60,605 nt of DNA, from the IMG/VR virus record IMGVR_UViG_3300036770_004227, positions 1 to 60,605 of that record. One strand, 5' to 3'. The notes beneath the pieces were generated by a model. That model had not been told where the DNA came from and ran no database searches. It was given only the letters and a program-made list of their open reading frames with translations. The DNA comes from a virus. A program made the translations under genes and the position numbers. Shown here piece after piece: positions 16,655-25,071 of this stretch; the stretch's first letter is position 1; each line of letters starts with the position of its first letter.

Positions 16655-17764
16655 ATGGCAAAAGAATCTATCACCGAACATCGTACCGTTACCGCACCAA
16701 CCGCCCGTCGTACTATCCTCGCCTGTTTCAAGCATAAGCGTCCCGTATTTCTGTGGGGTCCTCCTGGTATCGGCAAGAGTGAGGTTGTGGCTGATATCGC
16801 CACTGAACTAAATGGTGCATTCATTGACCTTCGCCTTGCGCAAATGGAACCTACTGATCTTCGTGGTATTCCATATTTCAACAAGGATCTGGGTAAGATG
16901 GACTGGGCACCACCAGTTGATCTACCAGACGAAGAATTTGCCAGTCAGCATCCAATTGTTGTTCTTTTTCTGGACGAAATGAATCAGGCTGCACCCAGCA
17001 TTCAGGCCGCGGCATACCAACTGATTCTTAATCGTAGGATTGGCAAGTATAAGTTGCCAGACAATGTGGTAGTGGTTGCTGCTGGTAATCGTGAAAGTGA
17101 TAAGGGTGTCACATTCCGTATGCCTGCACCTCTGGCTAATCGATTTATTCACATTGAAATGCGAGTTGATCATGCCAGTTGGGAAACATGGGCTACCAAG
17201 AATCGTATCCATAAGGACGTAGTTGGTTATGTCGGCTTCGCAAAGCAGGATCTAAACGACTTTGATCCACGTAGTTCTAGCCGTAGTTTCGCTACACCAC
17301 GTAGTTGGACCTTCGTCAGTGATCTACTCCATGACAATACTATCTCTGAAAGTGACCTTACCGATCTAATCGCCGGCACAGTAGGCGAGGGTATTGCTAT
17401 CAAGTTCATGGCACATCGGAAAATTTCTGAGCATCTGCCTCTTCCAGAAGATGTACTGTCTGGCAAAGTTACTACACTGAAGACAAAAGAAATCAGTGCT
17501 ATGTATTCACTGGCGGTATCATTGTGCTATACTCTACAGGATTCACTGAAGCATCTAAATAATAAGCCAAATGATGATTGGCATGCAATGCTTGACAATT
17601 TCCTCAAGTTTTGCATGGACAACTTTACTACCGAACTAACAGTTATGAGTGCCCGAATTGCAGTGGTAAACTACTCATTGCCCTTCATTACCAATAAATT
17701 GAAGAACTTCCAAGAGTTTTACAGCCGATTTGGTAAGTACATCATGAATGCAAACAACAACTGA
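16655..17764 (+). CDS. MoxR-type AAA+ ATPase
   Basis: The ATG at 16655 follows TTGGAG at good spacing and gives 369 residues. Walker A is GPPGIGKS (35-42) and Walker B is VVLFLDEMN (102-110); AGNRES (about 143) fits sensor 1 and an Arg-rich ANRF segment follows. MoxR proteins are hexameric chaperone-like ATPases that act with a VWA protein to insert cofactors or remodel a target. Here the VWA partner is the next gene, eight bases downstream. Base composition is higher in GC than the surrounding small genes. The phage target is not known. Confidence 0.85.
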   Translation: MAKESITEHRTVTAPTARRTILACFKHKRPVFLWGPPGIGKSEVVADIATELNGAFIDLRLAQMEPTDLRGIPYFNKDLGKMDWAPPVDLPDEEFASQHPIVVLFLDEMNQAAPSIQAAAYQLILNRRIGKYKLPDNVVVVAAGNRESDKGVTFRMPAPLANRFIHIEMRVDHASWETWATKNRIHKDVVGYVGFAKQDLNDFDPRSSSRSFATPRSWTFVSDLLHDNTISESDLTDLIAGTVGEGIAIKFMAHRKISEHLPLPEDVLSGKVTTLKTKEISAMYSLAVSLCYTLQDSLKHLNNKPNDDWHAMLDNFLKFCMDNFTTELTVMSARIAVVNYSLPFITNKLKNFQEFYSRFGKYIMNANNN

Positions 17765-17772
17765 GAATTATC

Positions 17773-19053
17773 ATGGCAACAACAAATTCATCAAAAAAGA
17801 AGACAGGTGGTAAACTTACGGAGACGGTAAATGCCGCTGCCGATGCGGCGGCACGTGAAAAGTTGATTACTGCCAGAATTTCTTTACTACTGAAGTCTCC
17901 ATTTTTCGGAAATCTTGCAACTAGGCTTAAACTAGTAAACGCAGATGAGTGGCTGCCTACCGCTGCCACGGATGGACGTAGTTTTTACTACAACTCCGAG
18001 TTCGTGAATAATCTTTCACCCGGAGAACTGCGTTTTCTATTTGGTCACGAAGTACTACACAATGTGTATGATCACATTGGACGAACAGGCGAACATCGTG
18101 ATAGGATGTTGTTTAATTGTGCTGCCGATTATTGTGTAAATGCTGACCTTATCAATCAGAACATCGGCACAAAAATTAATCCTTGCCTGTACGATAAGAA
18201 GTATGATGGCTGGAGTGCTGAAGAAGTTTATGACGATCTTTATCAAAATGCCAAAAAAATCGATATTCAATCGCTAATCGATCAGATGCTTGACGAGCAT
18301 CTGGAAAGTGATGAAACAAACTCAGATGGTGAAGGCTCTGGCTCCAAATCCGAGAGTGAAAAGTCGGCCAAGAGAAAAATGTCCGAGGAAGAACGCTCTC
18401 AGTTGCGTGACGAAATTCGACAGGCTGTTATGCAGGCTGCGCAGAATTCAAGCGCAGGAGACATTCCAGCAGGTGTCAAGCGTCTGATCAAAGATCTAAC
18501 TAAGCCCGTAGTCAACTGGAAAGAACTGCTACAGCAACAAATTCAATCTACAGTTAAAGATGATTTTAGTTGGCTAAAGCCAAATCGTCGTGGATGGCAC
18601 ATGGACGCAATTATGCCTGGGATGAAGCCAGGTACTCAAATTGATATCTGTGTAGCTATTGATACGTCTGGCAGTATTGGTGAAAGTGATATCAAGGCCT
18701 TCCTAAGTGAAATCAAAGGGATCATGGAATCCTACGATGAATATCGTATTCAAGTTTGGAGTTTTGATACCAGTATCTATAATCATGCCACATTCACTAG
18801 TGAGAATGGTGAAGACATTTCTGAATACACCCCGATGGGTGGCGGCGGCACTGACTTCATGTCCAATTGGAAATACATGAAAGAAAACAATATTGAGCCA
18901 AAGAAGTTCATTATGTTCACTGATGGCTACCCGTATTCATCATGGGGCGATCCTGATTACTGTGATACCGTATTCGTTATCAAGGGAAATGAAAATGCAG
19001 AGCCACCATTTGGTGTCTGGGCGATCTATGAACAGGCAGCGGCACTAGCATAA
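17773..19053 (+). CDS. Zincin-like metallopeptidase/VWA protein, MoxR partner
   Basis: The 426-residue protein has an N-terminal zinc-protease-like domain with HEVLH at 92-96 plus H101 (the pattern HExxHxxxxH), an acidic Ser/Glu linker (about 176-215), and a C-terminal VWA domain with MIDAS DTSGS at 297-301, a Thr/Gly site GGGGTDF (about 356) and MFTDG (about 383). This is the layout of the DUF2201 type: putative metallopeptidase then VWA-like domain. Paired with MoxR it could form a switchable protease or remodelling machine acting on host or phage proteins. Catalysis is predicted only from the zinc motif. Confidence 0.8.
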   Translation: MATTNSSKKKTGGKLTETVNAAADAAAREKLITARISLLLKSPFFGNLATRLKLVNADEWLPTAATDGRSFYYNSEFVNNLSPGELRFLFGHEVLHNVYDHIGRTGEHRDRMLFNCAADYCVNADLINQNIGTKINPCLYDKKYDGWSAEEVYDDLYQNAKKIDIQSLIDQMLDEHLESDETNSDGEGSGSKSESEKSAKRKMSEEERSQLRDEIRQAVMQAAQNSSAGDIPAGVKRLIKDLTKPVVNWKELLQQQIQSTVKDDFSWLKPNRRGWHMDAIMPGMKPGTQIDICVAIDTSGSIGESDIKAFLSEIKGIMESYDEYRIQVWSFDTSIYNHATFTSENGEDISEYTPMGGGGTDFMSNWKYMKENNIEPKKFIMFTDGYPYSSWGDPDYCDTVFVIKGNENAEPPFGVWAIYEQAAALA

Positions 19054-19057
19054 AGCC

Positions 19058-19336
19058 ATGTTAAAATACGGAATTATTAATCCGCTGAATGTTCATGGTT
19101 TGCGTCAAGTAAAATTTTGTCCTCCACACTTTACAAAGTTTTACTTTGACGCTAAAACTACTGATGATCGTTACATCATATGCTGGATTCTAGAAAATCT
19201 AGAAAGTAGATTTTTCATCGAGTCGTTAGCATCTGATTCACACATTAGAAAATGTGTGGCTTTTGAAGATTCATCTGAAGCAGCATTATTTGCTCTTCAG
19301 TTGGACAAAATTAACGTTCAAGAGAATTTTTTTTAA
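19058..19336 (+). CDS. Unknown protein, 92 residues
   Basis: Starts five bases after the VWA gene and is likely cotranscribed. Aromatic-rich with KFCPPHFTKFYFD and a C-terminal acidic part. No recognised family or membrane segment. Confidence 0.5.
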   Translation: MLKYGIINPLNVHGLRQVKFCPPHFTKFYFDAKTTDDRYIICWILENLESRFFIESLASDSHIRKCVAFEDSSEAALFALQLDKINVQENFF

Positions 19337-19344
19337 TGACTTCT

Positions 19345-19366
19345 CTTTTACGTAAATAAGTAAAAG
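19345..19366 (+). promoter_or_regulatory. Hairpin covering a ribosome-binding site
   Basis: CTTTTAC (19345-19351) and GTAAAAG (19360-19366) are perfect inverted repeats with an eight-base loop. The right arm runs directly into the AAGGAG ribosome-binding site of the gene at 19375. In the mRNA the site would be partly paired, so translation could depend on melting the hairpin. Confidence 0.4.
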
Positions 19367-19374
19367 GAGAAAAA

Positions 19375-19569
19375 ATGCCAGACACCGAAGAAAGTAATCA
19401 AATACAACTTCCAGCGGCAGAAATAGTAAATCTACTTAGTGCTATTCAACTAGCAAGCACTAGGGGAGCATTTAGGCCAGAAGAATTTGTAGGCATAGGT
19501 ACTGCATATGAAAGAGTATTTTCATTTCTGGCAGACATGGGCGTATTAAAAAACAATAACGCTCAATAA
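19375..19569 (+). CDS. Small conserved phage protein, 64 residues
   Basis: Helical protein with LPAAEIVNLLSAIQLASTRG and EEFVGIGTAYERV, a pattern seen in small conserved proteins of aquatic T4-like phages. Strong ribosome-binding site AAAAGGAG. Function unknown. Confidence 0.6.
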   Translation: MPDTEESNQIQLPAAEIVNLLSAIQLASTRGAFRPEEFVGIGTAYERVFSFLADMGVLKNNNAQ

Positions 19570-19589
19570 CAATTTTAAGGAAAACTCTA

Positions 19590-20267
19590 ATGATAAAACA
19601 TGTGGGAAAACACAATAACAAACGTGTAGTAGTTCTATTCAAAACGGTACCTGGCGAAGATCATATGTGTCTTGTACTATATCCAGAAGTTTTACCAAAG
19701 CATATTCATGACGACGTGATGAAGGCATTGGAAAGCGAAGCCGGACAGCAAGCCAAGGAATTTAGTGATTATCTGTTCAGATATACACTAAGCGATGGCA
19801 ACAATGCACTAGAAACATTGCACAAAGAAGGAATGATTAAGAAAGTTCCTACTAATCAAGTGATCATCACTCCAAACGCAAAAAGCACTGTTAGATTGGA
19901 TGAACTAAATGGTATTCTACTGAAATTAGATCAAGGCGAAGAAGCAATTAAAGAACTAGCAGAGTTGGATGCTGCTGCTGGGTTGAGTGGCAAAAGACGG
20001 ATTAGAGAACGTGATTTAGGCGAAGTTCGTGCTCCTAAAGAAAGCAGAAGTCAACCAGCAGAAGTCAATACATCGGTAAATATGTCGGATGTACTATCTG
20101 ACGAGGATTTGGCAAAACAACGCTTGGTTCAAGCCAAACGTATGCAGGATGAAGCAAAGGCATTACTGGCTGAAGCACAAAGATTAGAAAAAGAAGCCAA
20201 CGAACTAGGCGGAGTAGTTAAAGAAAATGCCATCAAATCCAAGAAAAGCAAAGTCAAAGAAACTTAA
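19590..20267 (+). CDS. Conserved phage protein with coiled-coil tail, unknown
   Basis: The 225-residue protein has a folded N-terminal domain (about 1-110) opening MIKHVGKHNNKRVVVLFK and containing DHMCLVLYPEVLP, and a C-terminal Glu/Lys/Ala-rich coiled coil (about 165-205). The pattern is conserved among aquatic T4-like phages, with no known activity. AAGGA precedes the start. It overlaps the next gene by 41 bases. Confidence 0.6.
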   Translation: MIKHVGKHNNKRVVVLFKTVPGEDHMCLVLYPEVLPKHIHDDVMKALESEAGQQAKEFSDYLFRYTLSDGNNALETLHKEGMIKKVPTNQVIITPNAKSTVRLDELNGILLKLDQGEEAIKELAELDAAAGLSGKRRIRERDLGEVRAPKESRSQPAEVNTSVNMSDVLSDEDLAKQRLVQAKRMQDEAKALLAEAQRLEKEANELGGVVKENAIKSKKSKVKET

Positions 20268-20559
20268 TATTAGTTCTAAGAAAAGGTGGCAGGAAATTCT
20301 AAAAGACGTAGAGAAGCAAGAAGTTCCTATACATGTACTTGATCGTCTGGTAATAAATCTGACTGACGGAACTTCCATAGTAATTGAAATCAAAAACTTG
20401 ATTGAAGACGGTATAGACCCAGAAGTAATAGAAGATCAAATTTCAGAACATCTTGAAAATCTTTCGGAAAATGTCTACAATGTAGACTTTTTCGTTGATG
20501 TAAAATTAGTAGAAAAAACTGTTCAACCAGAAACTGACAAACTCTTATCAAAACTATGA
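20227..20559 (+). CDS. Unknown protein, 110 residues
   Basis: Begins with a Lys/Ser-rich tail, then acidic mixed alpha/beta sequence (LVINLTDGTSIVIEIKNL). Its end overlaps the DHFR start by four bases (ATGA), so it belongs to the nucleotide-metabolism operon. No recognised family. Confidence 0.55.
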   Translation: MPSNPRKAKSKKLNISSKKRWQEILKDVEKQEVPIHVLDRLVINLTDGTSIVIEIKNLIEDGIDPEVIEDQISEHLENLSENVYNVDFFVDVKLVEKTVQPETDKLLSKL

Positions 20560-21062
20560 TTAAATCGATTTTTGCAGTAGATTACTGGGGTAATCTAGGC
20601 TACAAAGGATCATTGCCATGGCCTCATCTAAAAGAAGACATGAAGTATTTCAAAGAACTAACAACAGGTCACGTAGTTGTTATGGGCCGAAAAACATGGG
20701 ATGATCCAAAATTTCCTAAACCACTTCCAGATAGAATTAACTATGTAATAACAAGTAAGCCACTACATGGCTACGATACAGTGAGAACAATCAGTGGCGA
20801 TATCAACGCCGAGATAAAGAAATTAGAACAAATTCATCCATCAAAAATCATATGGATTATAGGCGGTGCTAAAATCATAGAGGACACTAAAGATTTAGTT
20901 GATGAGGCACATATTACACATATCAAAGGACAATATCGTGCGGATACCAGAGTTGATTTAAAAACTTATCTGCGATGGTTTAGGGCAACCAGTGCATGTC
21001 CATCAACTGATGGAAGATGTAATTGGACTAGTTACAAGAACATTGATATTTTTAGAAAATAA
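20556..21062 (+). CDS. frd: Dihydrofolate reductase
   Basis: The 168-residue protein shows DHFR features: LPW at about 20-22, catalytic Asp28 in HLKEDMKYFKELT (equivalent to E. coli D27), VVVMGRKTWDD (about 41-51) and IIGGAKI (about 105-111) for NADPH. It regenerates tetrahydrofolate consumed by the thymidylate synthase encoded one base downstream, the same pairing as T4 frd-td. Confidence 0.92.
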   Translation: MIKSIFAVDYWGNLGYKGSLPWPHLKEDMKYFKELTTGHVVVMGRKTWDDPKFPKPLPDRINYVITSKPLHGYDTVRTISGDINAEIKKLEQIHPSKIIWIIGGAKIIEDTKDLVDEAHITHIKGQYRADTRVDLKTYLRWFRATSACPSTDGRCNWTSYKNIDIFRK

Positions 21063-21063
21063 C

Positions 21064-21987
21064 ATGAAGCAATATCACGACGCACTTGAATATGTACTAA
21101 AAAATGGTACTACCGCAGTAGATCGTACAGGTGTAGGTACCATAAGAACATTTGGGCAACAATTAACTTTTGATTTATCAGAAGGATTCCCAGCAGTAAC
21201 TACTAAAAAGTTAGCATGGAAATCAGTAGTCAGTGAACTTCTATGGTTTATCGAAGGCAGTGATGATGATAAGCGATTGAAAGAAATCCTACACGGCGAT
21301 CGTAATAGTACAAAAAATACCATATGGACTGCCAATGCTAATGCCCCGTACTGGAAAAGTAAAAGTAAGTTTGAGGGCGATCTTGGTAGAATTTATGGTG
21401 TACAGTGGAGACACTGGCGAAAGTATATCCCAAGAGATTTAGACATATATAAAGACGAGTTTGGTAATGTGTATCATCGTACTAGTACCACTCAAGTGGT
21501 GGAAATAGATCAACTGAAACAACTTGTTTTCAATCTACAAAACGATCCATTCAGTAGACGACATATCCTAACTGCATGGAATGTAGGTGAACTAGACCAG
21601 ATGGCATTACCTCCATGTCATTGTTTTGCTCAATTTTTCGTAGAGCAAGACGGCGACGATTACAAACTGAGTTGTCAGATGTATCAACGTAGTTGTGATC
21701 TATTTCTAGGTGTTCCATTCAATATTGCCAGTTATAGTCTTCTCACGCATATGATTGCTCAAGTATGTGATATGAAAGTTGGCAAATTTATTCACATACT
21801 AGGCGATTCTCACATTTATCTTAATCACGTTGATCAAGTAAAAGAACAACTATCAAGAGAACACTATAACTTGCCAACATTAAAATTAAATCCTGATATC
21901 AAAGATATTGATAAATTCAAGATGTCAGATATAGAACTCGTAAATTATGTGAGTCACCCATCTATATCCGCGGCAATGGCTGTTTAA
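21064..21987 (+). CDS. td: Thymidylate synthase
   Basis: I use the ATG at 21064, directly after the DHFR stop, giving 307 residues. The active-site nucleophile is C185 in LPPCHC; R21 in DRTGVG and the QRSCDLFLGVPFNIASY block are intact. N220 in FNIASY is the residue that selects dUMP; phage dCMP hydroxymethylases carry Asp there, so this enzyme should make ordinary dTMP. The gene is uninterrupted, unlike the intron-containing T4 td. It ends convergent with dCMP deaminase, overlapping by four bases. Confidence 0.95.
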   Translation: MKQYHDALEYVLKNGTTAVDRTGVGTIRTFGQQLTFDLSEGFPAVTTKKLAWKSVVSELLWFIEGSDDDKRLKEILHGDRNSTKNTIWTANANAPYWKSKSKFEGDLGRIYGVQWRHWRKYIPRDLDIYKDEFGNVYHRTSTTQVVEIDQLKQLVFNLQNDPFSRRHILTAWNVGELDQMALPPCHCFAQFFVEQDGDDYKLSCQMYQRSCDLFLGVPFNIASYSLLTHMIAQVCDMKVGKFIHILGDSHIYLNHVDQVKEQLSREHYNLPTLKLNPDIKDIDKFKMSDIELVNYVSHPSISAAMAV

Positions 21988-22478
21988 ACTTTAGTGACTT
22001 TGATATTACAGCGATTTAAGAAGTTTACACCATCAACAGTTCTATACTCTGATTTGTAGAAAACTTCTTTAATACCTGCACCAAAGATACTTTTAGCACA
22101 CTCTAAACATGGCGCATGTGTTATGAACATATATGCGCCATTTCCACCATCTGTACCTTTTGCTAATTTGTCTAATGCATTACGTTCAGCATGCATTACT
22201 TCTGGCTTAGTCTTTAATTGATATCTGCCATTTTCGTCAGTGAATGGGAATTGCTTTTCAAATTCATCTGGATGTTGTTCAAAATCTCCAAGTAATGCAT
22301 CTGGATATACCTTATCCTCACAGAGATTGTCCCAACCGGCGGGTGTGCCGTTATATCCAATAGAAATTATTCTACTGTCTTTAACAACGATAGCCCCAAC
22401 TTTTAATTTTTTAGCAGTGCTTAATTCCGCAAAAATGCCTGCGGTTTTCATGTAAGCATCAATAAACTTTTCTTTCAT
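21984..22478 (-). CDS. cd: dCMP deaminase
   Basis: The 164-residue protein converts dCMP to dUMP, feeding the adjacent thymidylate synthase. Zinc and catalytic residues are present: HAE at 96-98 and PCLEC at 123-127. GYNGTP (41-46) fits the substrate loop. It is transcribed on the opposite strand from its own promoter, just behind a long inverted repeat. Confidence 0.93.
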   Translation of the reverse strand: MKEKFIDAYMKTAGIFAELSTAKKLKVGAIVVKDSRIISIGYNGTPAGWDNLCEDKVYPDALLGDFEQHPDEFEKQFPFTDENGRYQLKTKPEVMHAERNALDKLAKGTDGGNGAYMFITHAPCLECAKSIFGAGIKEVFYKSEYRTVDGVNFLNRCNIKVTKV

Positions 22479-22516
22479 ATGTTAGTATCCATCAAAATTG
22501 CGTGGATACTAACATA
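22478..22516. promoter_or_regulatory. Perfect 14-bp inverted repeat at the dCMP deaminase start
   Basis: TATGTTAGTATCCA (22478-22491) and its exact complement TGGATACTAACATA (22503-22516) flank an 11-base spacer. The repeat overlaps the -10 element and touches the ATG, so it could be an operator for a dimeric repressor or form an mRNA hairpin that blocks translation initiation. Confidence 0.6.
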
Positions 22517-22534
22517 CATACTCAAAAATGTCAA
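22506..22534 (-). promoter_or_regulatory. Sigma70-like promoter of dCMP deaminase
   Basis: On the minus strand TTGACA (22534-22529), 17 bases, TAGTAT (22511-22506). The -10 element lies inside an arm of the inverted repeat. The -35 element overlaps the end of the tail-fibre gene. Confidence 0.6.
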
Positions 22535-24264
22535 CTGTTAATTATAACTAATGCCTTAACTTGACCTATATCTGGTGTTTCTTTATCTTCTAAGGCTCTG
22601 CCTATCACGGTGAATGGTTTAATCTCATCAATGTTTGCTGATCTTGCCATTCCATTGCCAGCACTAACTAAGCGATCATGTTTCTTGATCTTGCCAACAA
22701 CTTTAACGGGAACCCTACCGCTGATGGCAACTGCTGGATGTGTTGCATTTGACCCTGCACCAGCGTTCATTAAATACGCGGCTGAATCTGATATTACTCC
22801 AAAAACATCAGTGCTTAACTCATCTCTTACTGCGGTTATTTCTTTATCTCCACCGAACTGTACTACCGTACCAGCATCGTACATTTGATCGGCTTCAAAT
22901 CTTTCCGCCAAGTCGGCGTATGTCGCTTGAAGTTTTGAACCAGCAGTTAACGTCCAATTTCCAGTAATTGATCCTACTGTACTAGAACTTCCAGTAGTTA
23001 TTACAACTCCTGTTAAATTTCCTGTGACGTTACCGATGACATTACCGTTTATGTTACCGTAAAATCCTTGTGTTGCTATTACATTACCCGATGTCCATAC
23101 ATTACCGCCTAGACCCATGCCACCACTTACTACAATGTCGCCAGTTGCAGCACTGGTTGCTTGTACACCACCGGTAGCACGTATTTGTCTGGATATACTT
23201 ATGTTGCCAGCAGTGATGTTGGAGGTAGTAATAACATTTCCAGAATAAACGTTTGCAGTAGTAAACACGTTACCAGATAAACCAATACCACCGACTACTC
23301 TTATTGCTCCAGTAGTCGTACTGGTGGCAGCATCTCCTTGTGACGTACTGATAAATCCTGTTGTCTGAAATGCTCCAGATGTTTGTAAATTTGCTATAAT
23401 GGTACTACCATAATTACCATCTATGGTAACGGCAGTAGTTAATGACCCAGCAACGTTTGCTATTATCGCAATATTAGCATTGTTAACATTGTTAACCAAT
23501 CTGGTCAATGATCCACTGTGGCCTACTGTGAAATTGTTACTTGTTCCAACAGTTAAGCCAGCAGCACTTGCAACATTTACTGTGTTGTTAAAAGTGGTTC
23601 CAGTATCTGTTCTAGCATAACTAGCCGCAGCGACTGATCCTAATGCATCAGCATTAGTAGCAGATCCAACAAATTTATTGTTACTGATCGCAGTTGATAG
23701 ATTAAATCCTGGTTTGACATTAGCAAAGCCAGAAATCACAGACTGAGGAGTATACTCTGTATCTTTACTTATTATACCAACTAGTGTGTTTTCTACATAC
23801 ACATTAACTGCCACATGACTTGCGGCTAAATTATCTATAATCGTGCCAACAATTGTTCCACTCTGACCTGTACTACTAGTAAATGCTGGCCCAACTAAAA
23901 CCCAACTAGATCCATTATATACATTTAATTGTTGATTGAATGTATCCCACCATGAACTGCCAGTTACGGATGATGTAGGGGCAGATGAACTAGACGTCAT
24001 TGTACTTAAAGTTTGCCATATGGAACCGGTATAAACCTTTAAGTTACCTGCACTGTCCCACCACAATTGACCAGTGAGAGGAGTAGTGGGCGCACTACTA
24101 TCTGCGAAATTTTCGATTGTATGAATGAAATTTTCATTCAAGAAGTCGCCGTAGCCAGCGTAATTTTTTCCTATCAACGTTAAACTAGATGCAGTACTGT
24201 TTACTGTACCGTCAGCCACCGTTGTCAGAATTGTGCCATTTGTTAAATTTATTGTATAAGCCAT
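22531..24264 (-). CDS. Tail-fibre-like virion protein
   Basis: The 577-residue protein has an N-terminal domain common in aquatic T4-like fibre proteins (NLTNGTILTTVADGTVN, then PLTGQLWWDSAGNLKVY), a long beta-rich Gly/Asn/Val repeat middle (about 150-430) as in trimeric beta-helical fibres, and a C-terminal domain starting YADLAERFEAD (about 448). The C-terminal domain recurs at ends of phage fibre and appendage proteins. It likely forms or decorates a tail appendage that touches the host. Low-complexity repeats make receptor assignment impossible. It has its own late box. Confidence 0.75.
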   Translation of the reverse strand: MAYTINLTNGTILTTVADGTVNSTASSLTLIGKNYAGYGDFLNENFIHTIENFADSSAPTTPLTGQLWWDSAGNLKVYTGSIWQTLSTMTSSSSAPTSSVTGSSWWDTFNQQLNVYNGSSWVLVGPAFTSSTGQSGTIVGTIIDNLAASHVAVNVYVENTLVGIISKDTEYTPQSVISGFANVKPGFNLSTAISNNKFVGSATNADALGSVAAASYARTDTGTTFNNTVNVASAAGLTVGTSNNFTVGHSGSLTRLVNNVNNANIAIIANVAGSLTTAVTIDGNYGSTIIANLQTSGAFQTTGFISTSQGDAATSTTTGAIRVVGGIGLSGNVFTTANVYSGNVITTSNITAGNISISRQIRATGGVQATSAATGDIVVSGGMGLGGNVWTSGNVIATQGFYGNINGNVIGNVTGNLTGVVITTGSSSTVGSITGNWTLTAGSKLQATYADLAERFEADQMYDAGTVVQFGGDKEITAVRDELSTDVFGVISDSAAYLMNAGAGSNATHPAVAISGRVPVKVVGKIKKHDRLVSAGNGMARSANIDEIKPFTVIGRALEDKETPDIGQVKALVIINS

Positions 24265-24284
24265 TGTTAATTATCCGTTTTAAC

Positions 24285-24292
24285 TATTTATC
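24285..24292 (-). promoter_or_regulatory. Late promoter box GATAAATA of the tail-fibre gene
   Basis: GATAAATA on the minus strand, 20 bases before the tail-fibre start at 24264, abutting the stop of the upstream gene. Confidence 0.5.
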
Positions 24293-24886
24293 TTATAAGT
24301 TAGTACTAAGATTGGTAAGTGTTTGAATTCGTATGGTATAATCTATCTGAATCAAACGATTAAGTGATTTTTGAATTGGATGAAATATAACATGAGTTAA
24401 CAATCTACCAGTCTCACTAATTAATCCTAATTCATCAAATACGAAAGTACCTGACATCGTAGCACTATTATCAAATGCTTGTTGTCCAGATGGCTCAGTG
24501 TAATTGAGCAAACAACTTACATATATATCGGTATAAATTACACCAGGAGTATGTCTAACTTCTATGAAATTCTTAGAAGGATCAGTATTTAATGCACTGG
24601 TATTATCTACGATTTTACTATATGTTTGATTATACAAACTAGCATTCTGCCCGAAAGTATTTGTAGGTAAATATGTGATAACACCAGTACTATCGACCGC
24701 TGTTGCACCATTACCAAAAGCCATACGTTCTATGTAACCAGATCCTTTATTTGATATACTCTGAGCCAATGCTTCACTCATATTTTCATAGTGAATTGCA
24801 TTATATTTATCAAGTAACACCTGACCATTTTCTGGGTCATAGATTTTAACATGTCCCTTAATAAAAGTATTATTTTTATCTATCAT
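24293..24886 (-). CDS. Virion structural protein, tail appendage-associated
   Basis: The 197-residue protein begins FIKGHVKIYDPENGQVLLDKYNAI, and its middle has ERMAFGNGATAVDSTG and a beta-rich C-terminal half. The pattern occurs in conserved structural proteins of aquatic T4-like phages near tail fibres. A short upstream protein repeats its N-terminal motif. Probably an adaptor or small fibre component; this is from context. Confidence 0.6.
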   Translation of the reverse strand: MIDKNNTFIKGHVKIYDPENGQVLLDKYNAIHYENMSEALAQSISNKGSGYIERMAFGNGATAVDSTGVITYLPTNTFGQNASLYNQTYSKIVDNTSALNTDPSKNFIEVRHTPGVIYTDIYVSCLLNYTEPSGQQAFDNSATMSGTFVFDELGLISETGRLLTHVIFHPIQKSLNRLIQIDYTIRIQTLTNLSTNL

Positions 24887-24896
24887 ATATTACCTA

Positions 24897-25058
24897 TCAA
24901 TCAGCCGTATGTAACAGAACGTCACCACTTTCTGGATCAATTATCTTCACGAATCCTCTAATGTAGATTCCAGAAGACTCATTAACTAGAGGTTTATCGT
25001 TATTTAAGTTCTTATTCATTTGGCTTTGCTGACTATCTTTAGTATTTATCATGTTCAT
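24897..25058 (-). CDS. Short paralogue of the downstream structural protein N-terminus
   Basis: A 53-residue frame from ATG 25058-25056 to TGA 24899-24897. Its last 24 residues (GIYIRGFVKIIDPESGDVLL) match the N-terminal motif of the next gene, and then it stops. It is either a genuine mini-protein or a truncated duplicate. A GATAAATA box (25043-25050, minus strand) lies inside the first codons, so the ATG at 25019 may be the real start, giving 40 residues. Confidence 0.45.
   Translation of the reverse strand: MNMINTKDSQQSQMNKNLNNDKPLVNESSGIYIRGFVKIIDPESGDVLLHTAD
25043..25050 (-). promoter_or_regulatory. Possible late promoter box GATAAATA
   Basis: Matches the late octamer on the minus strand behind the giant structural gene and ahead of the fibre-adaptor genes. 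It overlaps the start of the 53-residue frame, so it may serve the shorter 40-residue version or the next gene. Confidence 0.35.
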
Positions 25059-25071
25059 AAAATGCTCACTT

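Noticed and set aside
21064-21987. dCMP hydroxymethylase instead of thymidylate synthase
   Set aside because: FNIASY keeps the Asn that selects dUMP; hydroxymethylases have Asp there.
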